64,000 nucleotides of DNA from Orychophragmus violaceus (taxonomy: Eukaryota; Streptophyta; Magnoliopsida; Brassicales; Brassicaceae): assembly GCA_030180135.1 (NCBI GenBank), contig CM058233.1, positions 24,647,615 to 24,711,614 on the forward strand. The letters are read 5' to 3'. This document shows positions 30,701-42,440 of the stretch, piece by piece. How positions within the stretch are numbered: position 1 is the stretch's first letter; the number at the start of each line of letters is the position of its first letter. The notes under the pieces were generated by a model. The model saw only the letters and a program-made list of their open reading frames with translations, searched no databases and had not been told where the DNA came from. The position numbers were made by a program, and so were the translations under genes.

Positions 30701-30714
30701 TGGCCGGCTCGAGT

Positions 30715-32296
30715 CTAGAGCGCACTCACCTTGGTCGGGAATGGTACATCTTGGTCGGTCTGGTCAGGTTCGGTCGAACCGATGTCCTCATCATTTCCAC
30801 CCTCTTGAGAAGGTTTTGTCTTCAGAACCGTATCACATGCACAAAAAGGAGATAAATCAGAAACATTAAAGCTCGACGAAATGTTCATCTCACCTGGAAG
30901 TTTGAGTTTGTAGGCGTTTTCGTTGATCTTCTCCAGGACTCTGAACGGGCCGTCTCCTCGTGGTGAAAGCTTTGATTTCCGTTGGTTTGGAAACCTCTCG
31001 GGTTGCAAGTGTAACCACACCAAATCTCCGGGCTCGAAGGTGATCTCCTTCCTCTTCGTATCGGCTTGTCGTTTGTATTGGGCCGTCTTCTTCTCCAAAT
31101 TGTCCTTGACCTTCTGGTGCAGCTTCTTGATGACCTCGGCCTTGCGTTCTCCATCTTGGTAGGCGAACTCCAGTGGCGGTAAGGGATTGAGATCTATGGG
31201 CCTCTCTGGCTTAAATCCATACACAATCTCAAAAGGTGAAATCTTAGTAGCAGAGTGGTTAGCATTATTATAAGTGAATTCAACGTACGAAATATAATCT
31301 AACCAGTTATTTAAGTTTTTACCGACCGTGGTCCGTAAGAGGGCTGATAGTGTGCGGTTGACGAATTCGGTCTGGCCGTCCGTCTGGGGATGACAAGTCC
31401 TAGAGAACAGCAGATTAGTCCCGAGTTTCCTCCAGAGCGTCCTCCAGAAGTGGCACAGAAACTTTGTATCTCGATCAGATACAATGGTCCGGGGTAGGCC
31501 GTGCAGTCGCACTACTTCTCGGAAGAATAGGTCGGCCGTCTGTGTCGCGTCATTCGTTTTGGCGCATGGTATGAAATGGGCCATCTTTGAGAATCGGTCG
31601 ACCACCACGAATATAGAATCCTTGTTCCTGATCTTAGGTAAACCTAACACGAAATCCATAGAAATATCTACCCAAGGCATGTTAGGAATCAGTAAGGGCA
31701 TATAAAGACCGTAAGGATGTGACCTGGACTTTTTTTTTAGGCATGCAATGCACTTAGAACAGAAACGCTCCACGTCTCTTTTCAAGTGCGGCCAGAAAAA
31801 GTTGTCGGATAGAACATTCATTGTCTTATCCACACCGAATTGTCCCATCAAACCGCCTCCATGGGATTCATAGATCAGTAGATATCACATCGATCCTTGT
31901 GGAATACATAACCGTCGGTCTCGGAAAGGGAAGCTGTCGTGCAAGTAGAATGTCCCCTTGGCTCCTTTACTGCATTCCTGAAAAATCGCACCAAAATCAG
32001 GGTCAGCATCATAATGTTCCTTAAGTTTCTCAAACCCCAAAACTTTGGCCTCCATGGTGCTGATCAATGTGTATCTCCAGGATAGGGCGTCGGCCACAAT
32101 TTTCTCCTTTCCATTCTTATACTTGATGATGTATGGAAATGTCTCCACGAACTTGGGCCATTTCGCGTGTCTCCTCTTAAGCGTCGTCTGTCCCCTCAGA
32201 TTTTTTAACATCTCATGATCGGTGTGGATCACGAACTCCTTGGCCAGAAGATAGTGCTGCCACGTCTCCAATGACCTCACCAAGGCGTACAGCTCC
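30715..32296 (-). pseudogene. CRM-like RNase H and integrase
   Basis: From 32283 the minus strand reads [40 protein letters not shown] and [10 protein letters not shown] (RNase H). A stop near 31885 precedes the integrase frame 31851-30715 (378 residues). In it, [20 protein letters not shown] carries the zinc-finger cysteines. The core is [25 protein letters not shown] and [20 protein letters not shown], giving D, D and E. The C-terminal [20 protein letters not shown] is the GPF/Y module of chromoviruses. No canonical chromodomain is visible, which fits the CRM group. Confidence 0.8.
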
Positions 32297-33680
32297 TTAT
32301 CGTAGGTCGGATAGTTGAGTGTTGCTCCGTTGAGTTTCTCGCTGAAGTAGGCCCCTTGGTCGTCCTCCCTGTGTGAGTACAGCTCCGATCCCTAAACCTG
32401 AAGCATCACATTCAGTCTCGAAAGTCTTGTCAAAGTTAGGCAAAACAAGAATGGGAGCGTTAGTCAAAAGATCCTTGAGCTTCTGGAATGCGTTCTCCTG
32501 CGCGGGTCCCCATTTGAACGAAAAGTCTTTCTTGATCACGGCTGTTAGTGGTGCAGCTACGGTGCTGAAATCCTTGAAGAACCTCCGGTAGAAATTAGCC
32601 AATCCATGAAAGCTTCGGACATGGACAACTCTGGTCGGTGTTGGCCATTCCTGGATAGCCTTTACCTTCTCTTGATCCACATGTAGTCCCTGCGAGCTCA
32701 CAACAAAGCCTAGGAAAACAAGTTGGTTAGTGCAGAATGTGCACTTCTTGAGGTTCGCATAGAGGCCTTCTTGACGAAGAGTCTCTATTACTTGCTCAAA
32801 ATGCACGAGGTGGTCGGAGAAACACTTACTATAAATGATAATATCATCAAAGTAAACGACCACAATTTTACTAATGTAGGCTCGTAAAACTTGGTTCATG
32901 AGCCTCATGAAAGTGCTTGGAGCATTGGTAAGACCGAACGGCATGACGAGCCATTCTTATAGTCCCTGCTTGGTTTTAAATGATGTCTTCCATTCGTCTC
33001 CATCTTTCATTCTTACCTGATGGTAGCCACTCCGTAGATCGATCTTAGAAAAGACATATGCTCAGTGCAGCTCATCCAACATGTTGTCTAGACGCGGTAT
33101 CGGGTGACGGTAATTGATGGTGATGTTGTTGATCGCTCTGCAGTCGACACACATCCTCCAGGATCCATATTTCTTCGGTACTAACAAGACCAGAATGGCA
33201 CATGGGCTGAGACTCTTGCAGATATAGCCCTTGGACATGAGGTCCTGAATCTGATTTTCTAACTCCTTGGACTCCGTCGGGTTCATTTGGTACGCCGGTC
33301 GGTTTGTTAGAGTGGCTCCGGGTACGAGATCGATCTGGTGTTCAATGCCTCGGATGGGTGGTAAGCCGGCTGGGATCTCCTCTGGGAACACATCCTTAAA
33401 CATGTCCAACAAAGAAACCACTTCTCGAGGTAGCTCTATGTCGTTAGAACACGAGTGTAATGCCTCCTTAAAGATCATTAGTAACACCTGCGTGTTCTGG
33501 TTAATAACCTTGGATACAGAACAAGAAGTAATAAGCAGGTTGGTGTTAATGATCTTGCTGTCCTTGGCGAGTTTTAACTGCATCTCGTGGACCTCCAGTG
33601 GTGTAAGCGGGGCGAGCTGGTACTTGCGCTTATCGTTGCTGAATGAGTAGTGGTTGGTGTGTCCGTTGTGCATCGCCTCT
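32297..33680 (-). pseudogene. CRM-like reverse transcriptase
   Basis: The minus strand reads PTESKELENQIQDLMSKGYI, SWRMCVDCRAINNITINYRH, then after a TGA at 33062-33064, [20 protein letters not shown] and [20 protein letters not shown]. The palm motif is intact as [17 protein letters not shown] interrupts just before the MPFG block. The frame ends at 32297 with a frameshift at the start of RNase H ([20 protein letters not shown]). Frame and order show this was one Gag-Pol reading frame. Confidence 0.85.
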
Positions 33681-34000
33681 TTATAAAACTGCCATGGTCA
33701 ACCTAGAAGTAAATGTCCAACTTGCATGGGCACGACGTCGCACACCACTTGGTCTTTGTACTTGCCAATGCTGAACGGAACGGTGACTTGATCGGTGATC
33801 CATATCTCTGTATTGTCGTTGAGCCATATAAGCCGGTACGGTCACGGGTGCTTTTAGACTTGAAGACCGAGCTTGTAGACCATATATCTGCTTGCTACGT
33901 TGGCACACGATCCTCCGTCGATGATAAGGCTGCAGACCTTGTTGTTCACCGTGCACTGGGTATGAAAGATGTTCTCCCGTTGGACCGCCTCGGGGTCTAC
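33681..34000 (-). pseudogene. CRM-like aspartic protease
   Basis: In the same frame as gag, the minus strand reads REN then IFHTQCTVNNKVCSLIIDGG and SCANVASRYMVYKLGLQ, the gypsy protease core with IIDGGS in place of the usual D-S/T-G. It continues to VVPMQVGHLLLG, the second conserved block. Stops flank it at about 34001 and 33678. Confidence 0.7.
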
Positions 34001-35182
34001 TTAGGCGCTAAAAGCTCTCCGTATCCCCAACATATCTCCGGTATCTTGATATTCAATGGGCGTTCCCGGGCCGGTCATCTCTTCTTCCTCTTCTTGCTCG
34101 TCTTGCGACTCATACTCGGTAGCCTCCGTAAGGTTCATTACCCGTCGGTTCGGACATTCTTGGGCCATATGACCTTTTCCTTGACACTTAAAACATGTAA
34201 TATCTCTAGCTCGAGAGGTACTAGGAAACTTACCTGCTTCTGGGCGGTTGGACTTGGGAGCCTCGGTGTTCGACTTTTTTAACCACGACTCGACCTCAAC
34301 GGCTTTGCCTTTGTCAACGGCTCTAGGTGCGGGTAGCGTCCATGTGGAGTTGCTCCGAGCTTGGTTCGTCGTCGCCGCCTTCCGCTTGTTGTGCTGCTCC
34401 ACCTGGATACTCATGTGCAGTAGCTCGGACATATCATGGTATGGCTGGAGCTCGACCTTCTGGGCAATGCGGTCATGTAGTCCGTCAATGAACTGAGTCA
34501 CGAGGGTCTCCTCCGAGTCGTCTAACTCGAGCCGGTTTCGTAGTTGCTTGAACTCCTCGAAGTATTCTTCTACGGACCTACTTCCCTGCACCAACTTACG
34601 AAATCTCTTCTGTAAGTCTCTATGAAAGTGCGGAGGTACGTACCTTCACCTTAGGTTATATTTCATGTCGGCCCACATGGTGATCTGATCGTGGCGGTGT
34701 CGTCTACGCTCGGAAATGTATCGATCCCACCAGAACAAGGCGTGGTCCGTGAACTGGGCCACTGCTAACGCCACTTTTCTTCGGTCGTTGTAGGCATAGT
34801 AGTCGAATATATGCTCTATCCTCCTTTCCCACCCAAGGTACGCCTCCGGGTTGACCTTTCCTGAAAAAGTAGGAGGCTTTAGTTTACCGTCGTTTGAATT
34901 TGGTCGATGTACCTCGTCGTCTCGTATGCATCCACAGTGGACCGGGTCGCGTGGTCGATGGAACGGTTGGTGGTTCGGACCGGGTGCTTCATCCTCGAGG
35001 TCAGGCACGACGTCGTTTGTGTGGTAGAGTTGGGCGTTACGAACATCCTGTCTTTGCCTTGCTCGACCATTCGGAGGCTGTGGGGCGGCCGGTTGCTCGA
35101 GCCGGTCGAGGTGCTCTCCGATAGCTTGGATCGCTCCAAGTAGCTGAGCAAAGTCAGCTGCTGTATTCTGGTTATCACCCAT
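34001..35182 (-). pseudogene. CRM-like gag
   Basis: It starts MGDNQNTAADFAQLLGAIQA. Gag domain blocks are PTFSGKVNPEAYLGWERRIE, HIFDYYAYNDRRKVALAVAQ and WADMKYNLR. A single TGA near 34643 (probably CGA to TGA) interrupts, after which QGSRSVEEYFEEFKQLRNRL continues in frame. A CCHC knuckle, CFKCQGKGHMAQEC, lies near 34165-34205. The role is RNA packaging and particle assembly. Confidence 0.8.
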
Positions 35183-36450
35183 TCCTGTCTTTCTGTGCAC
35201 TTAACAAACACGTAAACGCAAGAAGAAATAGAACATGTAATGAGCACAAGATTGACAATTCCCAAAAATAGAAAGTTGCTGCAATTGCACAAATCACAAT
35301 TTGAACCGATTGCTATAATGACAATTAACCCAAAAAAAACTCAGCAAAAAACTAGGACTAATTATTCAGGCTCAAACAAACAACCACAGGCTTATGCAAG
35401 CAACAATCGCAATGGACATTACCGAACCGAAACCCTAGTGATAGAGAGCAAATAGGCCGGTTCTTAAACAAATAAAACTAACGGTAGCCTTAGTTTCATG
35501 CAGGTACAAGTTTAATTAACCAATTGAGGAAATCACAGACACTAAACCAAGTCAAAAGGATTACAACTCACACGGTTTACAGATGAAGCAACAAGCGATT
35601 GTATTTTTTTTAACCTAGCAAGACTATATGGTGCAGCCGTAAATGAATTAACAACCAAGGTTTTTTTTTTTTTTTTTAAACTTAGATGATGCAAAATAGA
35701 ATAAAAATCTACAACCTAAATGCAATATGGAGCAGTGACATAAACAAAATCAAGGAGCTTCTACAAATCGGCAGTAACAAAACAGGAATAAACCAAACCA
35801 AAAAAATAACAGCTCACACGAACTCTCACAAGAAAAACCAAGCGATGGTCTTAACCTAGCCAAAGTGATATGGTGCAGCCGCTTTTCCTTCTGCCTAACA
35901 GATTCTATTGCCTTTCATGCAGGTACGAAGCTGAAGGTAATTAAATTAATGAACCAGAGACAATAAACAGGAGTTAACCAAAGCAATTAATCTCAGCTAC
36001 ACGGTCTACACAAGCAATTGTTTTTTTAAAAAAAAAAAAATCTAGCGAGAGCTAAATGTAACTAGATGCAACTGCAATTAACCTAATCAAACCCTACTTC
36101 TTTTTTGATGCACGATGATGAATTATTAAGCAATGAATTAAAGCAACTCAGAACTCAAGCAACATGCTACACAAGGGGAATAAGATCGATATCATTCAAC
36201 ACCTACAACCGATTATCAATCAAAAACCCTATGAGTACTTATGCGGCCGATTACTACTAACTCTAAACAACACTTTAATTTTTTTTTGAGTTTAGAAATG
36301 CAACAGACACAGAGATAACAGAAGCAAAACAAGACAATTTTTTTTTTATGAGTTTTCGATTTTATGAAAGCAAACAACAAATACATAAATAAAAAGATGC
36401 AAGTTTAGATGTAACCGGTCGGTGTCGAGAGCCTAAGATCTGATACCAGA
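35183..36450 (-). other. 5' leader of the CRM-like element
   Basis: This 1.27 kb region has no coding potential. It contains several poly-A/T runs (35602, 35660, 36020, 36280, 36340) and two copies of a block with ATGGTGCAGCCG and a TGCAGGTAC word (about 35500-35650 and 35860-35930). It ends at the primer binding site TGGTATCAGATC (minus, about 36438-36449). Confidence 0.6.
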
Positions 36451-37235
36451 TGATGTAAGATTCGAGGGAAGCTCACAATGAACCGGACTGACAGGGACTC
36501 CAAGGCTGGACTGAGGTCGCTCTCCTTGGTGCCATGAACGGATAGAGAGATGGAGCACGAGCAGCTGGACTGAAGTCACTCTCTGCGGATGCTTGAAGAT
36601 GGATTCGATGTGAAGCTGGAACAGGAACATGATGGTCTGAAAAGCAAAGGAGAAACCACACAATAATGCTCACGGCCGCACAATAAAATTTAGGGTTTTT
36701 CTTCAATGATAACGTGACTGAAAAAATACAAGGATTTTGGCTAATAAAAGCCTTAGTTTTCGAAAACCCTAGGGAAAAAAGAGAGAATGGGACTTAGGGC
36801 CTTACAAGAAATTAAAGATAAAAATAAAGACAAGTAAAAGCCCCTTAGGCGTGTGGGATAATCTTGGCTTCATGGGCTGTGCGTTCTGTCTGCCTCGGGT
36901 TACCTCATTAAAACCTACAAGGAAAACCCAGTGGGATAAAACCTTGTAAGGGAAAAAGAGTATAACCTTTGGTCCACAGAGACGACACGAGCTAAGGATC
37001 AACGGCTCATATGGTGATCACTGATTCGTAGTCGATCCTAAATAATGGCCAGACGGACGATTCCAGTATGAACGGGTGGTCGTGGTCATAATCGGTCGTC
37101 TCGGCAATCCTCCGGGCTAGCTGGTTCAAGACGGGCTGATCATGATCCAAATAGTCCAAGTGCTCCGTGATGTCGTCTATGCTGCTTCTGGTGATCAGAT
37201 GCTCCATGGCTCTGTTGAATTTCTCCATGGCTCCA
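36451..37235 (-). repeat. CRM-like 5' LTR (right copy)
   Basis: On the plus strand it begins TGATGTAAGATTCGAGG beside the primer site. The outer edge is placed near 37235 because LINE reverse transcriptase sequence resumes there. An edge nearer 37190 is also possible. Confidence 0.65.
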
Positions 37236-38474
37236 TTCTCGTTGAACTCTTGAAATACCAGAAAACACGCCATTAACTTGTACTGAGAATGTGGTAGTGG
37301 ATACAGAACGACGGATCTAGTGAACGAACCTTGGTGGAAAGTTGAGTGCAGTTAGAGTGATTAGGAGAAATGGCCATTGTACCGAGTCAAACTCTTTGGA
37401 TATGTGAATCTTCATCAAACATATAGATGATATGTCCTCTTTATGACAATCATTTAAAAGCTCTGTGGATAGAAGAAGGTTTTCCATGAGCAAGTAAGCC
37501 TTGTAGTCTTTCAACTGAAGGTACCTCTGTATCAGTTGGTACAAATAACAAGAACTCACGAAAATGTCGCTATGCCTACTTTTTAGCATCCTTTGATGAG
37601 TTCACCACTTCACAATTCGAACTTAAAGTTTTCATGAATTTGGTTTGTTGGGATTCTCCCATGAATACCACTGTAGAAGGCCTTGTTGTTTTTGTCACCA
37701 AGTTTCGACCATTGCATTTTAGATCACTGCTTAAAGAATTCCTCCTCCAAGTCAGCTAGTGTATTCTATCTCTTCTAAGCCTTTGCTTCTTCTCTTAGCA
37801 GTGAGGTTTGTCATAGTATTATGTTGGGTTACGCAAAGCATGTCATAAGCCTCCTTAGTTCTCTTTGATTTCGAAAACTCTAAGATTGGGTTTCAGTGTT
37901 TTGAGTTTTTTCTGTAATCCGAAATTAGAGTAGATGCGGAGTGAAACAGCCCCTCCATTTCTCCCCAATATGATTTCATTAGTTTCGAGAATTCATGCAT
38001 CCTAGCAATCGAGTTATGAACTTGAAAGGCTTTTTCTTCTTCTCATTTTAAACTCATAGCATAACACGGCATCATAAAAGATCAGAGAAGCCACCTCGTT
38101 CATAAAAAAATGTAGCTTGTCGCAAAATATTGAAGCCTCCCTCATTTATTAACACCCTATCAATCTTCTTACATATCATCCCCTCATCTCACTTATTGCA
38201 CTATGTAAACAGAGGACCTTGCAGGCCCAGATCATGAAGTTTACAGTGGTTTACAACCTCTCTGAAATATCTTTCTCCATGAGTGATATTCAACATGTTT
38301 AAGAAATTAGAGTGTTCTTCTCCATCAAGAATCTCAATGAAACAACGCCCCCCATTACAATCCATGGCTTTCCCCGAATCATAGTAGAATCATAGTGATT
38401 CTTGACATCATCCCACAAACCTTTTCTCTCTTCAGCCGTGTTGAAAGCATACACAAAAAAACACAAATTTTTTA
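37236..38474 (-). pseudogene. LINE (L1-type) endonuclease and reverse transcriptase fragment
   Basis: On the minus strand, from about 38470: YAFNTAEE..., WDDVKNHYDSTMI, GKPWIVMG, then NMLNITHGERYFREVVNHCK and LHDLGLQGPLFTWCN, all blocks of the plant L1 endonuclease domain. Reverse transcriptase follows at 37589-37320 with LLMENLLLSTELLNDCHKED and KIHISKEFDSVQWPFLL (motif A). It continues to TTTFSVQVNGVFSG near 37240. Several stops and frameshifts occur. The right end abuts truncated Copia sequence near 38475. Confidence 0.75.
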
Positions 38475-40676
38475 TCCATTATGTAAGAATGCATTATGCA
38501 TATTCATTTGGTGTACTTCCCAGTTATTTGATGCGCTAATTTCAAGGCAGGTTCACATTGTTGTCATTTTTGCAACTGGAGCAAAAATTTCAGCAAAGTC
38601 CTCAACTTCAATTTGTTTGTTGCCAAGAACGAATAGTTGTGCTTTGTATTGTTCGATTCTACCATCAGATTTGTATTTGATAGTGAAAACCCATTTGCAC
38701 CTAATTGCTTTCTTTCACGGTGGTATTTGTTCAATGGTCCACATTTGATTCTCGTCTAAAGCCTTGATTTCATCTTTCATAGCTGTGTGGAATTTCTCAT
38801 CTTGAACTGCTTGAGAATCAGATTTTGGAATTATTGCACTGGAAATGGCATGCAAATAAGAAAAATGAGACGTCGAGAAACGAGCACTGGACATGTACTT
38901 GTCAATCGGATACATACATGTATCAATAAACCACTCTTGTGAGACATCGTCTGCACCTGTAACTGTAAGAAGCACATAATTGTGGACTTTTCTGGAAGTT
39001 TCTTATTGCGTTTACCATGACCAATATCAGATGCAAACGTAGCAGAGTTTTCACCCGGAGCAGTTGTGGTGGATTCCGAACTACAATCGGAGTCGAGGAA
39101 GAATCGACTATAGGCGGGATCATGGAAGGTATAGCAGTAGAATACGCCAAGCCTTAAGACATGGAATGTCTTGAATGACGACCTCATCCAAATCATCTTC
39201 GTCTAACAAAGTAAGACCTCAGTCTGATTAGGAGAGAGAACTTGTGTAGAAGACATATGTGATGTAGCAAATGGAAATTGATCTTAAAAAAAAATCACAT
39301 CCCAGGAGACTGAGATCTTCTTCGTTTCCAGATCATAAACCATCCATCCCTTTTTGCCAAAAGGGTATTCTAAAAATATCGACCTTTTGCTTATAGTGGA
39401 AAATTTATCTCCTCCATGGTGTTGATTGTGAACATAACATAAACACCCGAAAACCCGAAGGTGAGACATAAGAGGTGGACGATTATATAAAATTTCAAAT
39501 GGTGTTTTACCACCTAATGTAGCTGTGGAAGTACGATTGATATGATAACCTGCAGCTAAAACACATTGCCCCCAAAACTCAGAGTGGTAGAGATCCTTGA
39601 AAACAAAGATCTCGTGCAACATTAATATTATGATGATACTTTCGTTCAACTCTACCATTCTGTTGTGGTGTTCCTACGCAAGACGTCTCGTGAATAATGT
39701 CATTCTCACGAAAGAAACCACTGAGACAAATAAATTTGGTGCTGTTATCAGACCAATTTGTCTTTACTTGTTTACCGAATTGTCTTTCCACCGTGGATAT
39801 AAAGTTTTTCAGAATCGGGTGCTTGTTGTTTATCCGGTAACAAATAAATCCATAGAGCTCGTGAATAATCACCGAGAATGGTCAAGAAATAGTGTGAAAC
39901 CACATAGAGCAGGAGTCCGATACGGTCCCCAAAGATCACAACTTTGACAATGTCTTTCGGTTTATTCATACTCATCGGAAAAGAATCACGAGACTGTTTT
40001 GCGCTGATAAAAACCTCACAAACTTTGGAATCAAACGTACAACAACTACTCAAATAAAAAATAGATAATAAATCCATCACTTTAGACGCTGGATGCCCCA
40101 AACGGCTGCAGCATCCATGCTTCTGAATAATTACAGTCCATTCTGCTCCTCACCTGCTCCAATCAGCGTCTTTGAATGTTAGTCCACAGATCTTTAGCAA
40201 TCTCATGGGTAGGGAGAATTGAACAAAGATTGTCATTGATTGTCAACTTCAATCAGGAGATTACCATAGCGTTGTTAGCCCACCAATCATCATGATCTTC
40301 CGAATTTGTAGGCGGCTTTGGAATGGTACCGTCAACAAATCTGAATTTTTTTCCTTGCTCTTAGTGCAAGTCGGATGTTCGTAGCCCATTCATCGTAATT
40401 TGGTCCAAAATGAAGAGGTTGAGATATCACACTACCCAGGTTATCTCCAGACGACAAATCATACATATCAATGGTTCGTCACATTTTCGTTCGATTTCTG
40501 GCAGTAACAATGGTTCTCGTATCTCCCATGATGCCAAATAAGAAGCTCCAAACGATAAAGGAATCAAATTTAGAGGAGATCAAGAATAGAAGAGAAGAAC
40601 AGCAGAGATTAACGACGGTATAAGCCTAGGATTGGTAGTCAAAATTGTGTATGATTTGACTATTGCTTTAATACCA
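38475..40676 (-). pseudogene. Truncated Copia element interior (integrase and N-terminal RT)
   Basis: On the minus strand, primer site and leader at the right are followed by integrase pieces: CEVFISAKQSRDSFPMS, LGDYSRALWIYLLPDK, FGKQVKTNWSDNSTKFI, HETSCVGTPQQNGRVERKYH and GYHINRTSTATLGGKTPFEI. RT starts with FHTAMKDEIKALDENQMWTI and CKWVFTIKYKSDG, and ends near NNWEVHQMNMHNAFLHNG at about 38480. The palm motif, RNase H and 3' LTR are absent because LINE sequence begins there. Several stops are present. It differs from the Copia-A family and is likely of the short-LTR (Ale-like) type. Confidence 0.75.
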
Positions 40677-40888
40677 TGTCATAAAACCAAGACGTATTAA
40701 TGGTTTTTTGTTATTGAATCAATATGTCGGAGACTACATATTTATACATAGTGTTTGACCTAAAATATTGACACGTAAAATACTAAATTACCATTACAAG
40801 TTTCGATTACACAACGCATAACTAAAGATATATGCGATCATGTTTCAGTTACATGATAAGTTTTTAACTCCGAACTTCCTTATCAACA
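40677..40888 (-). repeat. 5' LTR of the truncated Copia element
   Basis: On the minus strand TGTTGATAAGG...TTTTATGACA (212 bp) precedes TGGTATTAAAGC, a variant of the usual initiator-tRNA site. A TATA-like ATATTTATACATAG run lies near 40737-40752. The short length fits small copia LTRs. Confidence 0.65.
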
Positions 40889-41389
40889 ATAAACTCACAA
40901 TCCAATACCCCCAATGAGTACAGAAACTAACGATTGTTATTGAATTACACCAAAAGGTGTCCTATGATCTCATGGCGATTATGGCGACATTTCCATAATT
41001 ATCATTCAGCATAAAAAAGAAAAGATTCAACGGAAAAGCCTCCCACAGAAAAGCGTCTTTGCCTTCTGCCACATAAGTCTTTGTCCACATAAGTGTTGAC
41101 TTCCTTTTTTTCTTATGTTTGCCTCTCCACAAGTAATTTGGTTCTTCTTATTCGAGAAGTCTAACATATGGAACATAACGATAATCACCCTTTTGAGATG
41201 CAGCTTGTGCTTAAGCTGGAAATTTGGTTTCTCGGTCAGTCTTATGCGCACAACGCTTATACACCGTCATGGATGAAGAGAATTTCACAAAGGCATGCTC
41301 TCCCTTTAGCGAAACAACTTGAAATCTGACCATGTGCCAAAGTCGAACTACTAACTTAAAACAAACGCTTGATGGGATGCAATCCTAGG
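40889..41389. other. Unassigned sequence
   Basis: I see no supportable gene, terminal repeat or RNA feature here. Confidence 0.5.
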
Positions 41390-42440
41390 TGTCGGTCGAT
41401 GCCTCGCTCTGAAAGACAAACCAAAATCGACTTAAGTCGATCATGAAGGTCGACGCGTTAAAAAGATGGAACTGTCGATCGTTCCGACACTTTGTGTCAC
41501 TCGGCGCCATTCACATTATCGAGGTTTGACCTCGATTTGACCGCTTTGACGGGTTTGATTTTCAATAGCAGTATCGATCGACACTGGCCTCATCGAGGTA
41601 AGTCTTTTCCTTTAATTCGGGTTAGTTCTTCATTTTTCTCTCATAACCTCCATTCGCGAAAACTTCATTAAAACTCGATCTCTCTCGATTCTTCACCAAA
41701 TTGGGCGATACCAAAGCTTTACCTGAGCGGATTTTAACCCTCTATCCATATGTATTATCCATTTGCATCGAAATCAAGGTATGTGTCTTAAATCTACAAA
41801 TTTCAGTTCAATTTCAAGGGTAAAAAGGATTCGATTTTGGCCACGATTACTCATTTTTTGTGATGTACTGATGCTCATTTAGTTTTTTTTTTGGTAGTGG
41901 AATGAACTCGTCTAAGTAGTTTTCATGGTAGATTTTGCAAGTTTTTGAGAATTTCAATTTTGTGATGATACTTGGCAAATTGTGCGGAATTGATGAACGA
42001 AAAACGTGAATTGACTGCTTATGATGTTGTGATTGATAATGCTAATGGTTTTGATGAGAAATTTTTGATTTTTTTGTTTTTTCGATTTTTCGACTAATTT
42101 CCTGGGATTTTTGATATTTGATCGTAGATGCATCCACCGAGCAAGATATCACAAACTGAAGAGACAAGTCCATCTGGGACAGCACCAACACCATCTTCAC
42201 CACCTTCACCATCACCACCTTTGTCACTTGTGTCTCTTGCGGGTTCTCCACAGATGCCCTCAGCTAATCTCCCAAGAAATCCTTTGCTTCGAGATGAGAA
42301 GCAGGAGATATTGACAGAGAAAATTTGGAATAAACAGATGAAAGACATAGCACAGGGGCATGGGTGTCTTGCGCATACCTGTTTTGGATACATGGAATGA
42401 GTACGACACTATGTTGTACAATGGATGGTGCCACATCAAC
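41390..42440 (+). other. Gene-like leader and short unknown ORF (42128-42400)
   Basis: The segment has TCGATCGA-type motifs at 41395-41585. A possible leader-intron donor (AAG/GTATGT, about 41780) and acceptor (GATCGTAG, ending 42127) precede an ATG at 42128. The 90-residue frame is proline/serine-rich (TAPTPSSPPSPSPPLSLVSL), then has LLRDEKQEILTEKIWNKQMK, and ends at 42400. The right end fuses to Tat spacer near 42440. It could be the 5' part of an element-borne ORF or a captured gene. Not recognised. Confidence 0.35.

Larger units (their letters stand above)
29955..37235 (-). mobile_element. CRM-like chromovirus (Ty3/gypsy)
   Basis: Similar sequences at both ends (29955-30700 and 36451-37235) are the LTRs. 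On the minus strand the 5' LTR is on the right and ends ...CTTACATCA before a TGGTATCAGATC primer site. Gag, protease, RT, RNase H and integrase follow in gypsy order. The pol sequence ([41 protein letters not shown]), the TGATG...CATCA LTR end, and an integrase frame running up to the 3' LTR resemble centromeric CRM elements. About six stops and one frameshift inactivate it. LTR outer edges are approximate and no clean target duplication was found. Confidence 0.7.

Noticed and set aside
30923..31162. Plus-strand frame of 79 codons
   Set aside because: It is opposite the CRM-like integrase, whose domain content is clear on the minus strand.
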